Source of the DNA: Candidatus Mediterraneibacter pullistercoris
GTDB taxonomy: Bacteria; Bacillota; Clostridia; Lachnospirales; Lachnospiraceae
Direction of reading: 5' to 3'
DNA length: 61,139 nt
Assembly (NCBI GenBank): GCA_019116885.1
Contig: DXAU01000047.1
Coordinates: 1 to 61,139 of the forward strand
Made by a program: the position numbers and the translations under genes. Under the pieces are notes generated by a model. It searched no databases. It worked only from the letters and a program-made list of their open reading frames with translations, and had not been told where the DNA came from. Shown one piece after another: positions 17,553-26,010 of this stretch (the first letter of the stretch is position 1; every line of letters starts with the position of its first letter).

Positions 17553-18066
17553 TCCTTTTTTCCTCTGCCTCCAGTTTGTGGTTGATAAACAGGAGGAGCG
17601 GGTAAATGATGAGCGTGATCACGATCGTATAGATTGCTTCGGGAATGATGATACGGTTCAGATAATACAGGAAATTAAAGTCGCTCCTGAGCAGAAACGT
17701 TAAAGTATAGGCAACTAGACCATACACAAGATCGCTCCCGGCAATCAGAAACAACGGAAGTTTGATGTCCTCGTCAAAATATATCTGCTCAAACAGTCCG
17801 TTTATATATCCTGTCACCAGATAGATAAGCGCATAAAAACCGATCATTTCACCGGACTGTGTGTCTGTCAGAAGCCCCGAGGCAAATCCAACGAACATCC
17901 CCTCCCTCGGTCCCCGCATGAAGCCGAAAGAAGCTGTGACAATCAACATCAGATTCGGTTTGACCCCTGCTATCTCAAGCGTGGGAAAGACCGAGGTCTG
18001 AAGAAGATATGCAACAATCACGATGACTGCCGTCACCACGATCCTCCTGATCTTAACTGATTTCAT
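17533..18066 (-). CDS. mreD: Rod shape-determining protein MreD
   Basis: A 177-residue membrane protein with about five or six helices, part of the MreBCD elongation complex. The segment PNLMLIVTASFGFMRGPREGMFVGFASGL is the MreD signature region. AGAGGAG precedes ATG. It sits between mreC and mrdA, with its stop overlapping the start of mrdA. Confidence 0.9.
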   Translation of the reverse strand: MKSVKIRRIVVTAVIVIVAYLLQTSVFPTLEIAGVKPNLMLIVTASFGFMRGPREGMFVGFASGLLTDTQSGEMIGFYALIYLVTGYINGLFEQIYFDEDIKLPLFLIAGSDLVYGLVAYTLTFLLRSDFNFLYYLNRIIIPEAIYTIVITLIIYPLLLFINHKLEAEEKRSASKFV

Positions 18067-18105
18067 AAAAGACTAGCTCCTCTGATAATACTTTCTGTAA
18101 CCGCT

Positions 18106-18978
18106 TTACTCGCCGGTCTCGTTTTCACCGGTCAGTTCTGCCTTTGTAGTCGTGATCACGAGCACTTCCTGAATGTTTCTGAAATCAACTGCAGGTATGA
18201 TATAACCTGATCTGGTCAGATTGTTTGAGTCAACATTGATCTCACTGATTGATCCGATAAGGATACCCTGCAGATATTTATCACTGATATACGATGTAAC
18301 GATCTGGTCGCCGACCGCAACAACATTGTCATTATTCTCCATCTGGTCAAAAGCAATCTGTCCGCTGCTCATAAGAGAAAGGTTCCCGCTCACGATGCAT
18401 GTGTCTGATGTGGAGAGGACCATGCCGCTCACATTCGTGGAGTCATCGATGATAGACCGGACCTTTGCCCAGGTCGGCCCCACCTCCGTGACGATTCCGA
18501 CAAGGCCGCTTCCCGCCAGGACATTCATGTCAACAGCAATCCCGTCCAGACTTCCCTTGTCGATCGTAAATGTATTAAACCAGTTGCCGGGATCTTTGCC
18601 GATGACATGAGCGGCAGTCTTCTCATATTCCGCATAGTTCTGATCAAGCTGATAAAGCTCCTGAAGCCGCTCATATTCGTAGCTTTCTTCCTGGAGGTAG
18701 TTGTTTTCAGTTGTCAGTGCGTCCACCTGCTCCTGAAGCTTATCATTTTCGTCCTGCAGCTGCTGGAGGGTGGAGAAATTATCCTTCATATCTCCAAGCC
18801 ACCCGCCAATGTGGTTAATACCCTGCTGGAGGGGAATCACCGTCACATTTGCAATGACTTTGAACGGCCCCGCCGCCACGTCTGAGAATGACGAGAGCAC
18901 CATCATGAGCGCACAGAAGACGGAAAGTCCGAGCAGTATATATCTGTTTGTATGAGAAGTATGATTCTTTTTCTTCAT
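18106..18978 (-). CDS. mreC: Rod shape-determining protein MreC
   Basis: A 290-residue protein with an N-terminal membrane helix (about residues 16-36), a coiled coil (about 65-110) and the beta-barrel MreC domain (about 120-275, including GKDPGNWFNTFTIDKGS and GLVGIVTEVGPTWAKV). It bridges cytoplasmic MreB and the periplasmic-side PBPs. ATG at 18978 overlaps the mreB stop and has AGGTGG 8 bases upstream; a GTG four codons earlier is less likely. Confidence 0.94.
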   Translation of the reverse strand: MKKKNHTSHTNRYILLGLSVFCALMMVLSSFSDVAAGPFKVIANVTVIPLQQGINHIGGWLGDMKDNFSTLQQLQDENDKLQEQVDALTTENNYLQEESYEYERLQELYQLDQNYAEYEKTAAHVIGKDPGNWFNTFTIDKGSLDGIAVDMNVLAGSGLVGIVTEVGPTWAKVRSIIDDSTNVSGMVLSTSDTCIVSGNLSLMSSGQIAFDQMENNDNVVAVGDQIVTSYISDKYLQGILIGSISEINVDSNNLTRSGYIIPAVDFRNIQEVLVITTTKAELTGENETGE

Positions 18979-20003
18979 TATCTTAACCACCTGTAATCTT
19001 CATCCAACATAGAATACGTGAGCCGCTTGTAGTAGTCCCGGTCAAGGATGATCTTCTGGAGCCCTCTTACCGCGCAGAGCTGGGGTTCGCTGACCGTCAT
19101 TACTCTCAGGCCGATACTCTCCTGCAGGTATGTAGAAAGCCCTTTCAGGTTGGCCATGCCTCCTGTGAGGCATATGCCTTTTCCTTCGATCGCTCTGCGC
19201 ACATCCGGAGGCGTCCTCTCGAGCATGGAACGGATCGCATGAGCGCACTCTTCAAGGGGATCTTTCATTGCTGCTCTCACAAGACTTATGGATATTTCTG
19301 CCTGAGCCGGGACACCTGTGACCAGATTTCTGCCGGAAACACGGATGGAACTGCCGGTGCTCTGCTCAAACACGCCGAACTCCCGGCGCAGCCTCTCTGC
19401 CGTAAGAGTGCCGATCAGAAAATCCTGGGTATGACGCACCAGACCGGTAATCGCCTGGTCAAAATCCTCACCGCCTGTCTTAAGCAGACGGTTCATAACC
19501 ATACCCCCAAGTGAGAGGACGGACAGTTCCGTCGTTCCGCCGCCGAAGTTGGCGACGAAAAGCCCTTTCTCACTAAGGACGTCCATACCAAAGCCGATCG
19601 CATCCGCCAGCCCTCTTTCAACAATACGTACAGACTTTGCCTTTGCTTCAGAGTGAAAGACAAGATCGTAGAACGCTTTCTTCTCTACCTCTGTCACATC
19701 TGTGGGAACTGCTATGACATACTGGGAGCCCCAGGCTGGCCGCCGGTCCGTTCCAAGGAGACTTCCGAGCAGATACTGCATATCGTCGAAATGTGCGATA
19801 ACGCCGTTTTTCATGGGAAAGACTACACGGATATCCTCGGGGGCTTTTTCATACATACTGTATGCATTATTTCCCGCAGCAAAAATATACTTTTTATTCT
19901 TCATGGCTATGGCGTCTTTTTCCCACCATATCCTGTTTTTCTTTTTATCAAAAATCTTGATCTCATACGTACCCAGATCAAGTCCATAAACATTCCCCGC
20001 CAT
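18978..20003 (-). CDS. mreB: MreB-like actin homologue with altered ATPase site
   Basis: A 341-residue actin-fold protein heading the mreBCD genes. The phosphate-1 loop is intact (Asp9 in GLDLGT) and the adenosine-site GGMANLKGL is present near residue 270. The phosphate-2 loop reads NFGGGTTEL with Asn152 in place of the usual Asp of DIGGGT. The EEPMAAAIG motif is VERGLADAIG (Glu129-Arg130), so the second Glu is lost. Overall similarity to standard MreB is modest. It may bind ATP but hydrolyse it poorly (inference). AAGGGGTGG precedes ATG. A second, canonical MreB may exist elsewhere in the genome. Confidence 0.85.
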   Translation of the reverse strand: MAGNVYGLDLGTYEIKIFDKKKNRIWWEKDAIAMKNKKYIFAAGNNAYSMYEKAPEDIRVVFPMKNGVIAHFDDMQYLLGSLLGTDRRPAWGSQYVIAVPTDVTEVEKKAFYDLVFHSEAKAKSVRIVERGLADAIGFGMDVLSEKGLFVANFGGGTTELSVLSLGGMVMNRLLKTGGEDFDQAITGLVRHTQDFLIGTLTAERLRREFGVFEQSTGSSIRVSGRNLVTGVPAQAEISISLVRAAMKDPLEECAHAIRSMLERTPPDVRRAIEGKGICLTGGMANLKGLSTYLQESIGLRVMTVSEPQLCAVRGLQKIILDRDYYKRLTYSMLDEDYRWLR

Positions 20004-20050
20004 ATCTGGTCCACCCCTTATTGCTTATAATTTTCATATACATCCCCCTG

Positions 20051-20749
20051 TCACAAAAAGAGCCCTTTCTCTCTCATGCTGGTAAAACAGTTGTCCCCTA
20101 TGATGATGTGGTCCAGCAGTCCGATACCGATCAGCCGTCCCGCCTCGAACACTCTTCTCGTGATTCTTATATCTTCCCTGCTTGGCGCAGGATCGCCGCT
20201 CGGATGGTTATGCATAAGGATGATATAAGATGCCCCTTTCTGAAGCGCCTCGATGAACAGTTCTCTCGGAGATATGAGCGCCATATCCACTGTCCCGGTG
20301 GAAATATCGTTCTCAGAGATCCGTCTTGAACGGGTATCCAGGAGAATCAGCTTTAACACCTCACGGTCTCTGTGGCGCATATCTTCCATATAATACCGGG
20401 CGATCGTCTGAGGAGAAGAGAAATCAAGACCTGATGATGCTGACTCTCTTGCCATCCGTTTTGCCAATTCACACAGGCATCGTATCTGAATCGCTTTCAC
20501 CCTCCCGATTCCGCGCACTTTCATAAGCCGCTCGATGCTCCACTGGTGGATATCTGTCAGGCTTGTCTTGTCCGTGCAGGGATGCAGAAGCCGCCGTGCC
20601 AGCTCCAGAGAATTTTCTCCCCGGGTCCCTGTCCTGAGTATGACGGCAAGCAGTTCAGCATCTGTGAGATTTTCCGCTCCAAAACGTTCACATTTCTCGT
20701 AAGGCCGCTCATCCTGATGCATTTCTTTGATCGTATTGCTGTCTTTCAT
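20051..20749 (-). CDS. radC: RadC-family JAB-domain protein
   Basis: A 232-residue RadC homologue. A helix-hairpin-helix part (about residues 45-85, with MKVRGIGRVKAIQIRC) is followed by a JAB/MPN metalloprotease-like domain whose zinc ligands are in MHNHPSGDPAPSRED. Despite its name it is not firmly shown to act in repair. I prefer ATG at 20749; a TTG at 20785 extends the frame with no better ribosome site. It sits just upstream of mreB, as in many Firmicutes (maf-radC-mreB order). Confidence 0.92.
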   Translation of the reverse strand: MKDSNTIKEMHQDERPYEKCERFGAENLTDAELLAVILRTGTRGENSLELARRLLHPCTDKTSLTDIHQWSIERLMKVRGIGRVKAIQIRCLCELAKRMARESASSGLDFSSPQTIARYYMEDMRHRDREVLKLILLDTRSRRISENDISTGTVDMALISPRELFIEALQKGASYIILMHNHPSGDPAPSREDIRITRRVFEAGRLIGIGLLDHIIIGDNCFTSMREKGLFL

Positions 20750-20853
20750 AAATGGTCTGCCGATCGGCGCGATGATACAATACAATGATTTATTTTAGCA
20801 CAATTTAAAATCCATGTATAGGCATTACACATTAAAATTCTGTGAACAGACCT

Positions 20854-22428
20854 CTAAGGCGCATACTCCTTTATGATCGTCTCCGCCACTTTCATCCCGT
20901 CCATGGCGGCTGATGTGATGCCGCCCGCGTATCCGGCCCCCTCGCCGCATGGATACAGCCAGGAGACTGACGACTTCATGTCATCCCCTCTTACGATTCT
21001 CACAGGAGATGAGGTTCGGCTTTCCACCCCGGAAAGGAGGGCGTCGGGATCTGCAAATCCCTTTATTTTGCGGTCCATGGCCAAAATTCCTTTTTCCAGA
21101 GATTCGGAGAGTTCCCTGTCAAATATATTGCGGACGTCTCCGAGAATATAATGTCCTTTCATGTTCGGTCTTATGCTGCCAAATCCGGTCGTCTGCCTGT
21201 TTTGGCAGAAATCTTCAAATCTCTGGACCGGGATCATGCCCTGCCCGGCTTCCCAGGCGCGTTTTTCCAGTTCACGCTGGAAATGCACCCCTGCAAGGGG
21301 ATGGTCTGAACCGTAGTCTTCCGGCGTCACTGTCACAATCACCGCGCTGTTGCTGTTCTCTCCGTCCCGTCCGCGGTAACTCATCCCGTTTACGGCAAGA
21401 TATCCTTTTTCAGAAGATGCATTGACCACATATCCGCCGGGACACATGCAGAATGTATAGACTCCTCTGCCGTTTTCCAGTTTTTCCGTCAGTTTGTAAG
21501 AAGCTGCCGGAAGGATTCCCTTAGCGTCTCTTCCGTACATATTCCGGTCAATGAGGCTCTGCCTGTGCTCGATGCGCACTCCCACTGCAAAAGATTTCGC
21601 CGTCATGGACAGTCCGCGTCTGCAGAGCATATCAAAAGTGTCTCTGGCGCTGTGCCCAACGGCGAACACCGCGGCATCCGTACGTATCTCCTCGTTTCCA
21701 TTTACAACAAGCAGCCTGCTTTCCGGTATCATATCCGTGACCTGGCTGTGGAAACGGAACTCCCCGCCCATGTGGATGACAGAAGTCCGCATGGCCTCCA
21801 CTACGTGTATGAGGACGTCTGTCCCGATGTGTGGTTTCTGCTCCCACAGGATATCCGGCGGTGCGCCGAAGCGCACAAATGTCTCAAGCACGAACCTGTT
21901 CCTTCCGGCAGGGTCCCTGACCAGCGTGTTCAGCTTTCCGTCCGAGAAAGTACCTGCACCGCCCTCCCCGAACTGGACATTGGACTCCGGATCGAGCGCG
22001 CCTGTCTCCCAGAAACGTTCCACATCTTTCATTCGTTCCTGCACCGGAGCTCCACGCTCAATGACAAGAGGACGGTATCCTTCTTTTGCCAGAAGATAGG
22101 CGCAGAACAGTCCGGCAGGACCGCTCCCGACGATCACAGGTCTGTGCGGAAGTTTTACGTTCCCGTGTTCCGGCGTCCGGTAGACGGTTTCAGACACCTG
22201 CCTCACCTTGCCTTTCATCCGTTTCAGGACGTGTTTTTCGTTAAGCACAGTAAGGTCTACGGAATACGAGTAAAAAAGCTCCGGCTTCTTTCTGGCGTCC
22301 AGCGACCGTTTCCTTATGTGATATTGTATCAGCTCCTCTTTCCGGATACGCAGCGTCCGCAAGAGCTTTTTTTTCAACTGCTCCTCTGTATGGCCGACAG
22401 GGAGTTTCAACTGGTCAATGCGAAGCAT
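20854..22428 (-). CDS. FAD-dependent dehydrogenase (COG2509-like)
   Basis: A 524-residue flavoprotein. An N-terminal region of about 90 residues precedes the dinucleotide fold VIVGSGPAGLFCAYLLAKEG. GEGGAGTFSDGKLNT and the C-terminal PCGEGAGYAGGITSAAMDG are typical of this uncharacterised dehydrogenase family. Substrate and electron acceptor are unknown. It is the last gene of the mutS-mutL-miaA run, 44 bases after a second flavoprotein gene, so the two may be expressed together. Confidence 0.85.
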   Translation of the reverse strand: MLRIDQLKLPVGHTEEQLKKKLLRTLRIRKEELIQYHIRKRSLDARKKPELFYSYSVDLTVLNEKHVLKRMKGKVRQVSETVYRTPEHGNVKLPHRPVIVGSGPAGLFCAYLLAKEGYRPLVIERGAPVQERMKDVERFWETGALDPESNVQFGEGGAGTFSDGKLNTLVRDPAGRNRFVLETFVRFGAPPDILWEQKPHIGTDVLIHVVEAMRTSVIHMGGEFRFHSQVTDMIPESRLLVVNGNEEIRTDAAVFAVGHSARDTFDMLCRRGLSMTAKSFAVGVRIEHRQSLIDRNMYGRDAKGILPAASYKLTEKLENGRGVYTFCMCPGGYVVNASSEKGYLAVNGMSYRGRDGENSNSAVIVTVTPEDYGSDHPLAGVHFQRELEKRAWEAGQGMIPVQRFEDFCQNRQTTGFGSIRPNMKGHYILGDVRNIFDRELSESLEKGILAMDRKIKGFADPDALLSGVESRTSSPVRIVRGDDMKSSVSWLYPCGEGAGYAGGITSAAMDGMKVAETIIKEYAP

Positions 22429-22472
22429 GGGTCATCTCCTTATTTCACAGAGTATTTCTCTTTCTCATTCTA

Positions 22473-23717
22473 TCAGTCCTTTGAATCCTGCGGCGCAAAA
22501 GCCCCGGACGCTGCGAGTCCGGCCGTATATCCGCTGGCCCAGGCAAATGTGAGGTTATAGCCGCCGCACATGCCGTCCACATCGAGGAGCTCTCCTGCAA
22601 AATACAGCCCGGGTACATACAGGGATTCCATCGTCTCAGGCTCCACTTCCCGGGTATCGACTCCGCCGCAGCACACCTGCGCTTTCTCAAACGGATTCGC
22701 TGCAGTTACACAGACACGAAATTCTTTTATCATACCTGCCAGCTTTTCCAGATCTTCGTCTGAGAGTTCTCCTGCATTCCGGTCTGCCGGCACTCCTGCG
22801 AGTCTGATCCACAGGTCGGAGAGCTTCTGATGAAACAATCCGGTCAAAAACATCCCTCCACTCTTATCAGGCCGTGCCGACGCCCGCGCCCTCAGAAAAG
22901 CGCACATCTGTTCTTTCGTAAGATCAGGCATAAAGTCAAGGTACGCATACACTTCCTTTTTCTCGTAAAGGAGCTTCGAGGCATAGCGGCTCACCTGGAA
23001 CACCGGTATTCCCGAGATGCCATAGTCTGTGAGCTGGATCTCTCCTGTGTCTCTTGCAATGCACATGTCTTCACTCCATATAGATACGGTTCCCTGAGCC
23101 CGCACTCCGGCAATCCTACGGAAAAAGTTCTCCCTGCACCGGAGCTGCACGAGGGCGGGAAGCACCGGTATGATCCGGTGTCCGAGATCTTTTGCCAGGC
23201 CGTAACCTGAGCCGTCCGAACCGGTGGATGGAGCAGCCTTGGACCCGGTGCAGAGGATCACACGGTCTGCACGGATCGTCCCATGGACTGTCGTTATGGA
23301 AAATCCCTGCTTTACCGGCCGTATCTCCCTGCATCTGATACCTGTGCGCACTTCGATTCCCAGCCTGTCGATCTCCATTCGGAACACATCGAGCACTGCC
23401 CTCGCCTGATCGGAGTTCGGATAGATATAGCCGTTTCTGTTCTTTGAATAAACGCCGATCTGGAGAAAGAACGATATAATATTCTGGGCGTTAAAATGCC
23501 CGACTACCTGCCAGGGAAACTCCGGGTTCTCTGAATGGTAGAAAACCGGCTCCTGATTGATGTTTGTAAAATTGCATCTCCCGTTCCCGGTTGACAGTAA
23601 TTTCTTTCCGATTTTGTCATTCTGTTCCAGAAGGATGACGTGCGATCCGTTCGACGCGGCGGTCACAGCAGCCATCATCCCGGACGCTCCCCCGCCTATC
23701 ACTGCGACTGTGTTCAT
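22473..23717 (-). CDS. HI0933-like NAD(P)/FAD flavoprotein
   Basis: A 414-residue protein of the HI0933/YhiN family. The FAD-binding VAVIGGGASGMMAAVTAASNG is at the N-terminus, GNGRCNFTN follows at about residue 46, and the C-terminal ELLDVDGMCGGYNLTFAWASG is diagnostic. The family is annotated as aminoacetone-oxidase-like flavoenzymes, without firm biochemical proof. The start overlaps the stop of the PLP enzyme gene by four bases, which suggests translational coupling. Confidence 0.88.
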   Translation of the reverse strand: MNTVAVIGGGASGMMAAVTAASNGSHVILLEQNDKIGKKLLSTGNGRCNFTNINQEPVFYHSENPEFPWQVVGHFNAQNIISFFLQIGVYSKNRNGYIYPNSDQARAVLDVFRMEIDRLGIEVRTGIRCREIRPVKQGFSITTVHGTIRADRVILCTGSKAAPSTGSDGSGYGLAKDLGHRIIPVLPALVQLRCRENFFRRIAGVRAQGTVSIWSEDMCIARDTGEIQLTDYGISGIPVFQVSRYASKLLYEKKEVYAYLDFMPDLTKEQMCAFLRARASARPDKSGGMFLTGLFHQKLSDLWIRLAGVPADRNAGELSDEDLEKLAGMIKEFRVCVTAANPFEKAQVCCGGVDTREVEPETMESLYVPGLYFAGELLDVDGMCGGYNLTFAWASGYTAGLAASGAFAPQDSKD

Positions 23718-25024
23718 AGATTCCTCCTTATCTTATCCACGCTTATGACTCCGGCGTCCACCAGACTCTGCAGAGATTTTAAAATGCCGAATTTCGCGTG
23801 AATCCATGTGAGTCCTCCCTGGAAATACACAGCATAGGGCGGCTTGATCGGGCCGTCCGCAGACAGCTCGATAGAAGACCCCTGCACAAATGCTCCTGCC
23901 GCCATGATCACATCGCTGTCATATCCGGGCATCGCCCACGGTTCAGGAGTGACATAGCTGTCTACAGGAGCTGCGGCCTGGATGCCTTTGCAGAACGCGA
24001 TGACGCCTTCCGGGGAATTGAGCGTCACTGCCTGGATGATATCGTGGCGCGGTTCCGCTCCATCCGGTATGACCGAAAAACCCAGGTTTTCATAGATATT
24101 GGCTGCAAAAACTGCTCCTTTTAAAGCCCCGCACACGACGACAGGCGCCAGGAAAAATCCCTGATAAAAGGACTGCATTACTCCCAGCGAGGCGCCCACT
24201 TCTTTTCCAAGTCCCGGGGACGTCAGACGGCACGCACAGTTTTCAACAAGTTCTCTTTTCCCCGCGATATATCCGCCTACCGGCGCCAGACCTCCGCCCG
24301 GGTTCTTGATCAGGGAACCGACGATCATATCAGCTCCCACATCGCTTGGCTCGATCCGGTCCACAAACTCACCGTAGCAGTTGTCAACCATACAGATCAC
24401 ATCCGGCCTTCGCTCTTTGATAAATGCAATCAGCTCGCCGATCTCTTCCACCGAGTAGCTGGGGCGGGTCTGATAGCCCTTTGACCGCTGGATCGTCACC
24501 AGTTTTGTACGTTTGTTCAATGCTCTTTCTATGGCCGGATAGTCAAAGCGGCCTTCCTCTGAAAGTTCCACCTGACGGTAGGATACTCCGTACTCTGCCA
24601 GCGACCCTCTCGACGGGCGGATGCCGATCACTTCCTCGAGTGTATCATAAGGCTTTCCCGCAGGAGAGAGAAGCTCATCTCCCGGGCGCAGATTCGCCGA
24701 CAATGCCAGAGAGAGTGCATGTGTCCCACATGTGATCTGGGGGCGGACAAGGGCGTCCTCTGTATGAAACGTGGACGCATACACTGCCTCCAGCGTATCT
24801 CTGCCAAGATCGTTGTAGCCATATCCGCTGGCATAGTTAAAACAGCCTTCACTGACGCGGTTCTCCTGCATTGCGCGAAGAACTTTGAGCTGATTATACT
24901 CTGCCGTCTCGTCAAAACGGCGGAAGCGCTCCTTCAGGCGTTCTTCTGTCTTTTGTCCGTACGCGCGGACTTCCCCGGAAATGCCGAGCTGTTCATAGAT
25001 TTGCTGTGTATCTGTTTTGTTCAT
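23714..25024 (-). CDS. Methionine gamma-lyase family protein (YnbB-like PLP enzyme)
   Basis: A 436-residue fold-type-I PLP enzyme related to cystathionine gamma-synthase/methionine gamma-lyase (the YnbB or 'aluminium resistance' family). The predicted PLP lysine lies in GSLIKNPGGGLAPVGGY, and the family opening FNYASGYGYNDLGRD is present. The reaction is not established. ATG at 25024 has AGAGGA 10 bases upstream; the open frame extends another 51 codons into miaA but without support. miaA-ynbB adjacency is common in Firmicutes. Confidence 0.87.
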   Translation of the reverse strand: MNKTDTQQIYEQLGISGEVRAYGQKTEERLKERFRRFDETAEYNQLKVLRAMQENRVSEGCFNYASGYGYNDLGRDTLEAVYASTFHTEDALVRPQITCGTHALSLALSANLRPGDELLSPAGKPYDTLEEVIGIRPSRGSLAEYGVSYRQVELSEEGRFDYPAIERALNKRTKLVTIQRSKGYQTRPSYSVEEIGELIAFIKERRPDVICMVDNCYGEFVDRIEPSDVGADMIVGSLIKNPGGGLAPVGGYIAGKRELVENCACRLTSPGLGKEVGASLGVMQSFYQGFFLAPVVVCGALKGAVFAANIYENLGFSVIPDGAEPRHDIIQAVTLNSPEGVIAFCKGIQAAAPVDSYVTPEPWAMPGYDSDVIMAAGAFVQGSSIELSADGPIKPPYAVYFQGGLTWIHAKFGILKSLQSLVDAGVISVDKIRRNL

Positions 25025-25044
25025 ACTGTATCGTTCCTCTGCCT

Positions 25045-26010
25045 TTACATTTTCTTCTGACTGTCCAGCAGTCCTTTTTCCCTCAGATGACCGAGCATCT
25101 CCCCGAGGAGGACTTCCTCGTCCTGTCCGGATGCAGAGCGGTCTATCCATATGACGTCCTTCTCTCGCCTGAACCATGTAAGCTGCCGCTTTGCAAAATG
25201 CCGGGTATCTCTCTTTATGATTCTGACCGCCTCTTCAAGAGGATATTCTCCCTCAAGATACCCGTAGAGTTCTTTATATCCAAGTCCCTGCATGGCAGTC
25301 GAACTCCGTTTCACGCCGCGCTCCTTTAAAGAACGCACTTCCTTAAGGAGTCCCTGTTCCATCATCTGGTCCACTCTCCGGTCGATCCGGTCATAGAGAC
25401 GGCTCCGTTCATCCGTGAGTACAAAATATGCATGGTCATACAGGGACTGCTTCTGTCTTTCCTGTTCATTATGCTCTGATATCTTCCTGCCTGTCTGCTG
25501 ATGAAACTCGAGCGCACGTATGATCCGTTTCACATTGTGCGGATGGATCTGCGCGGCTGCCCCGGGATCTGCCTCTTTGAGCATATGGTGCAGATATCCT
25601 CCGCCTTTTTCCAGGGCCGCACGTTCCAGACTGCGTCTGTATGTCTCATCACCGTTGTTCTCTGTAAAATCAATATCATAGAGAAGCGCCTGGATATAGA
25701 ACCCGGTACCGCCCACAACAAGAGGAATCTTCCCTTTTTCACAGATCTTTTCCACCGCGGCCTTTGCCATCTGCTGAAAACGGACTACATTAAACTCCTC
25801 CTCCGGTTCCAGTACGTTTATGAGATAATGCGGGATCCCCTGCATCTCCTCTTCGGTTATCTTGGCCGATCCGATATCCATGCCGCGGTATACCTGCATG
25901 GAGTCAGCGGATATGATCTCTGCTCCTGCCATTTGAGCCAGTCTGACAGAGAGCGCCGTCTTTCCGGCGGCAGTGGGGCCTGCCAGTATGATAAGTGGTT
26001 TTTTTGTCAT
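25045..26010 (-). CDS. miaA: tRNA dimethylallyltransferase
   Basis: Adds a dimethylallyl group to A37 of tRNAs reading UNN codons. The 321-residue protein has the P-loop GPTAAGKT (residues 11-18), DSMQVYRGMDIGSAK for tRNA/DMAPP contact and GGTGFYIQALLY. The start ATG overlaps the mutL stop TGA (TGATG), so the two are translationally coupled. Confidence 0.96.
   Translation of the reverse strand: MTKKPLIILAGPTAAGKTALSVRLAQMAGAEIISADSMQVYRGMDIGSAKITEEEMQGIPHYLINVLEPEEEFNVVRFQQMAKAAVEKICEKGKIPLVVGGTGFYIQALLYDIDFTENNGDETYRRSLERAALEKGGGYLHHMLKEADPGAAAQIHPHNVKRIIRALEFHQQTGRKISEHNEQERQKQSLYDHAYFVLTDERSRLYDRIDRRVDQMMEQGLLKEVRSLKERGVKRSSTAMQGLGYKELYGYLEGEYPLEEAVRIIKRDTRHFAKRQLTWFRREKDVIWIDRSASGQDEEVLLGEMLGHLREKGLLDSQKKM

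Noticed and set aside
21565-22560. A 331-codon plus-strand frame opposite the FAD dehydrogenase gene
   Set aside because: Antisense shadow; the minus-strand flavoprotein motifs are unambiguous.
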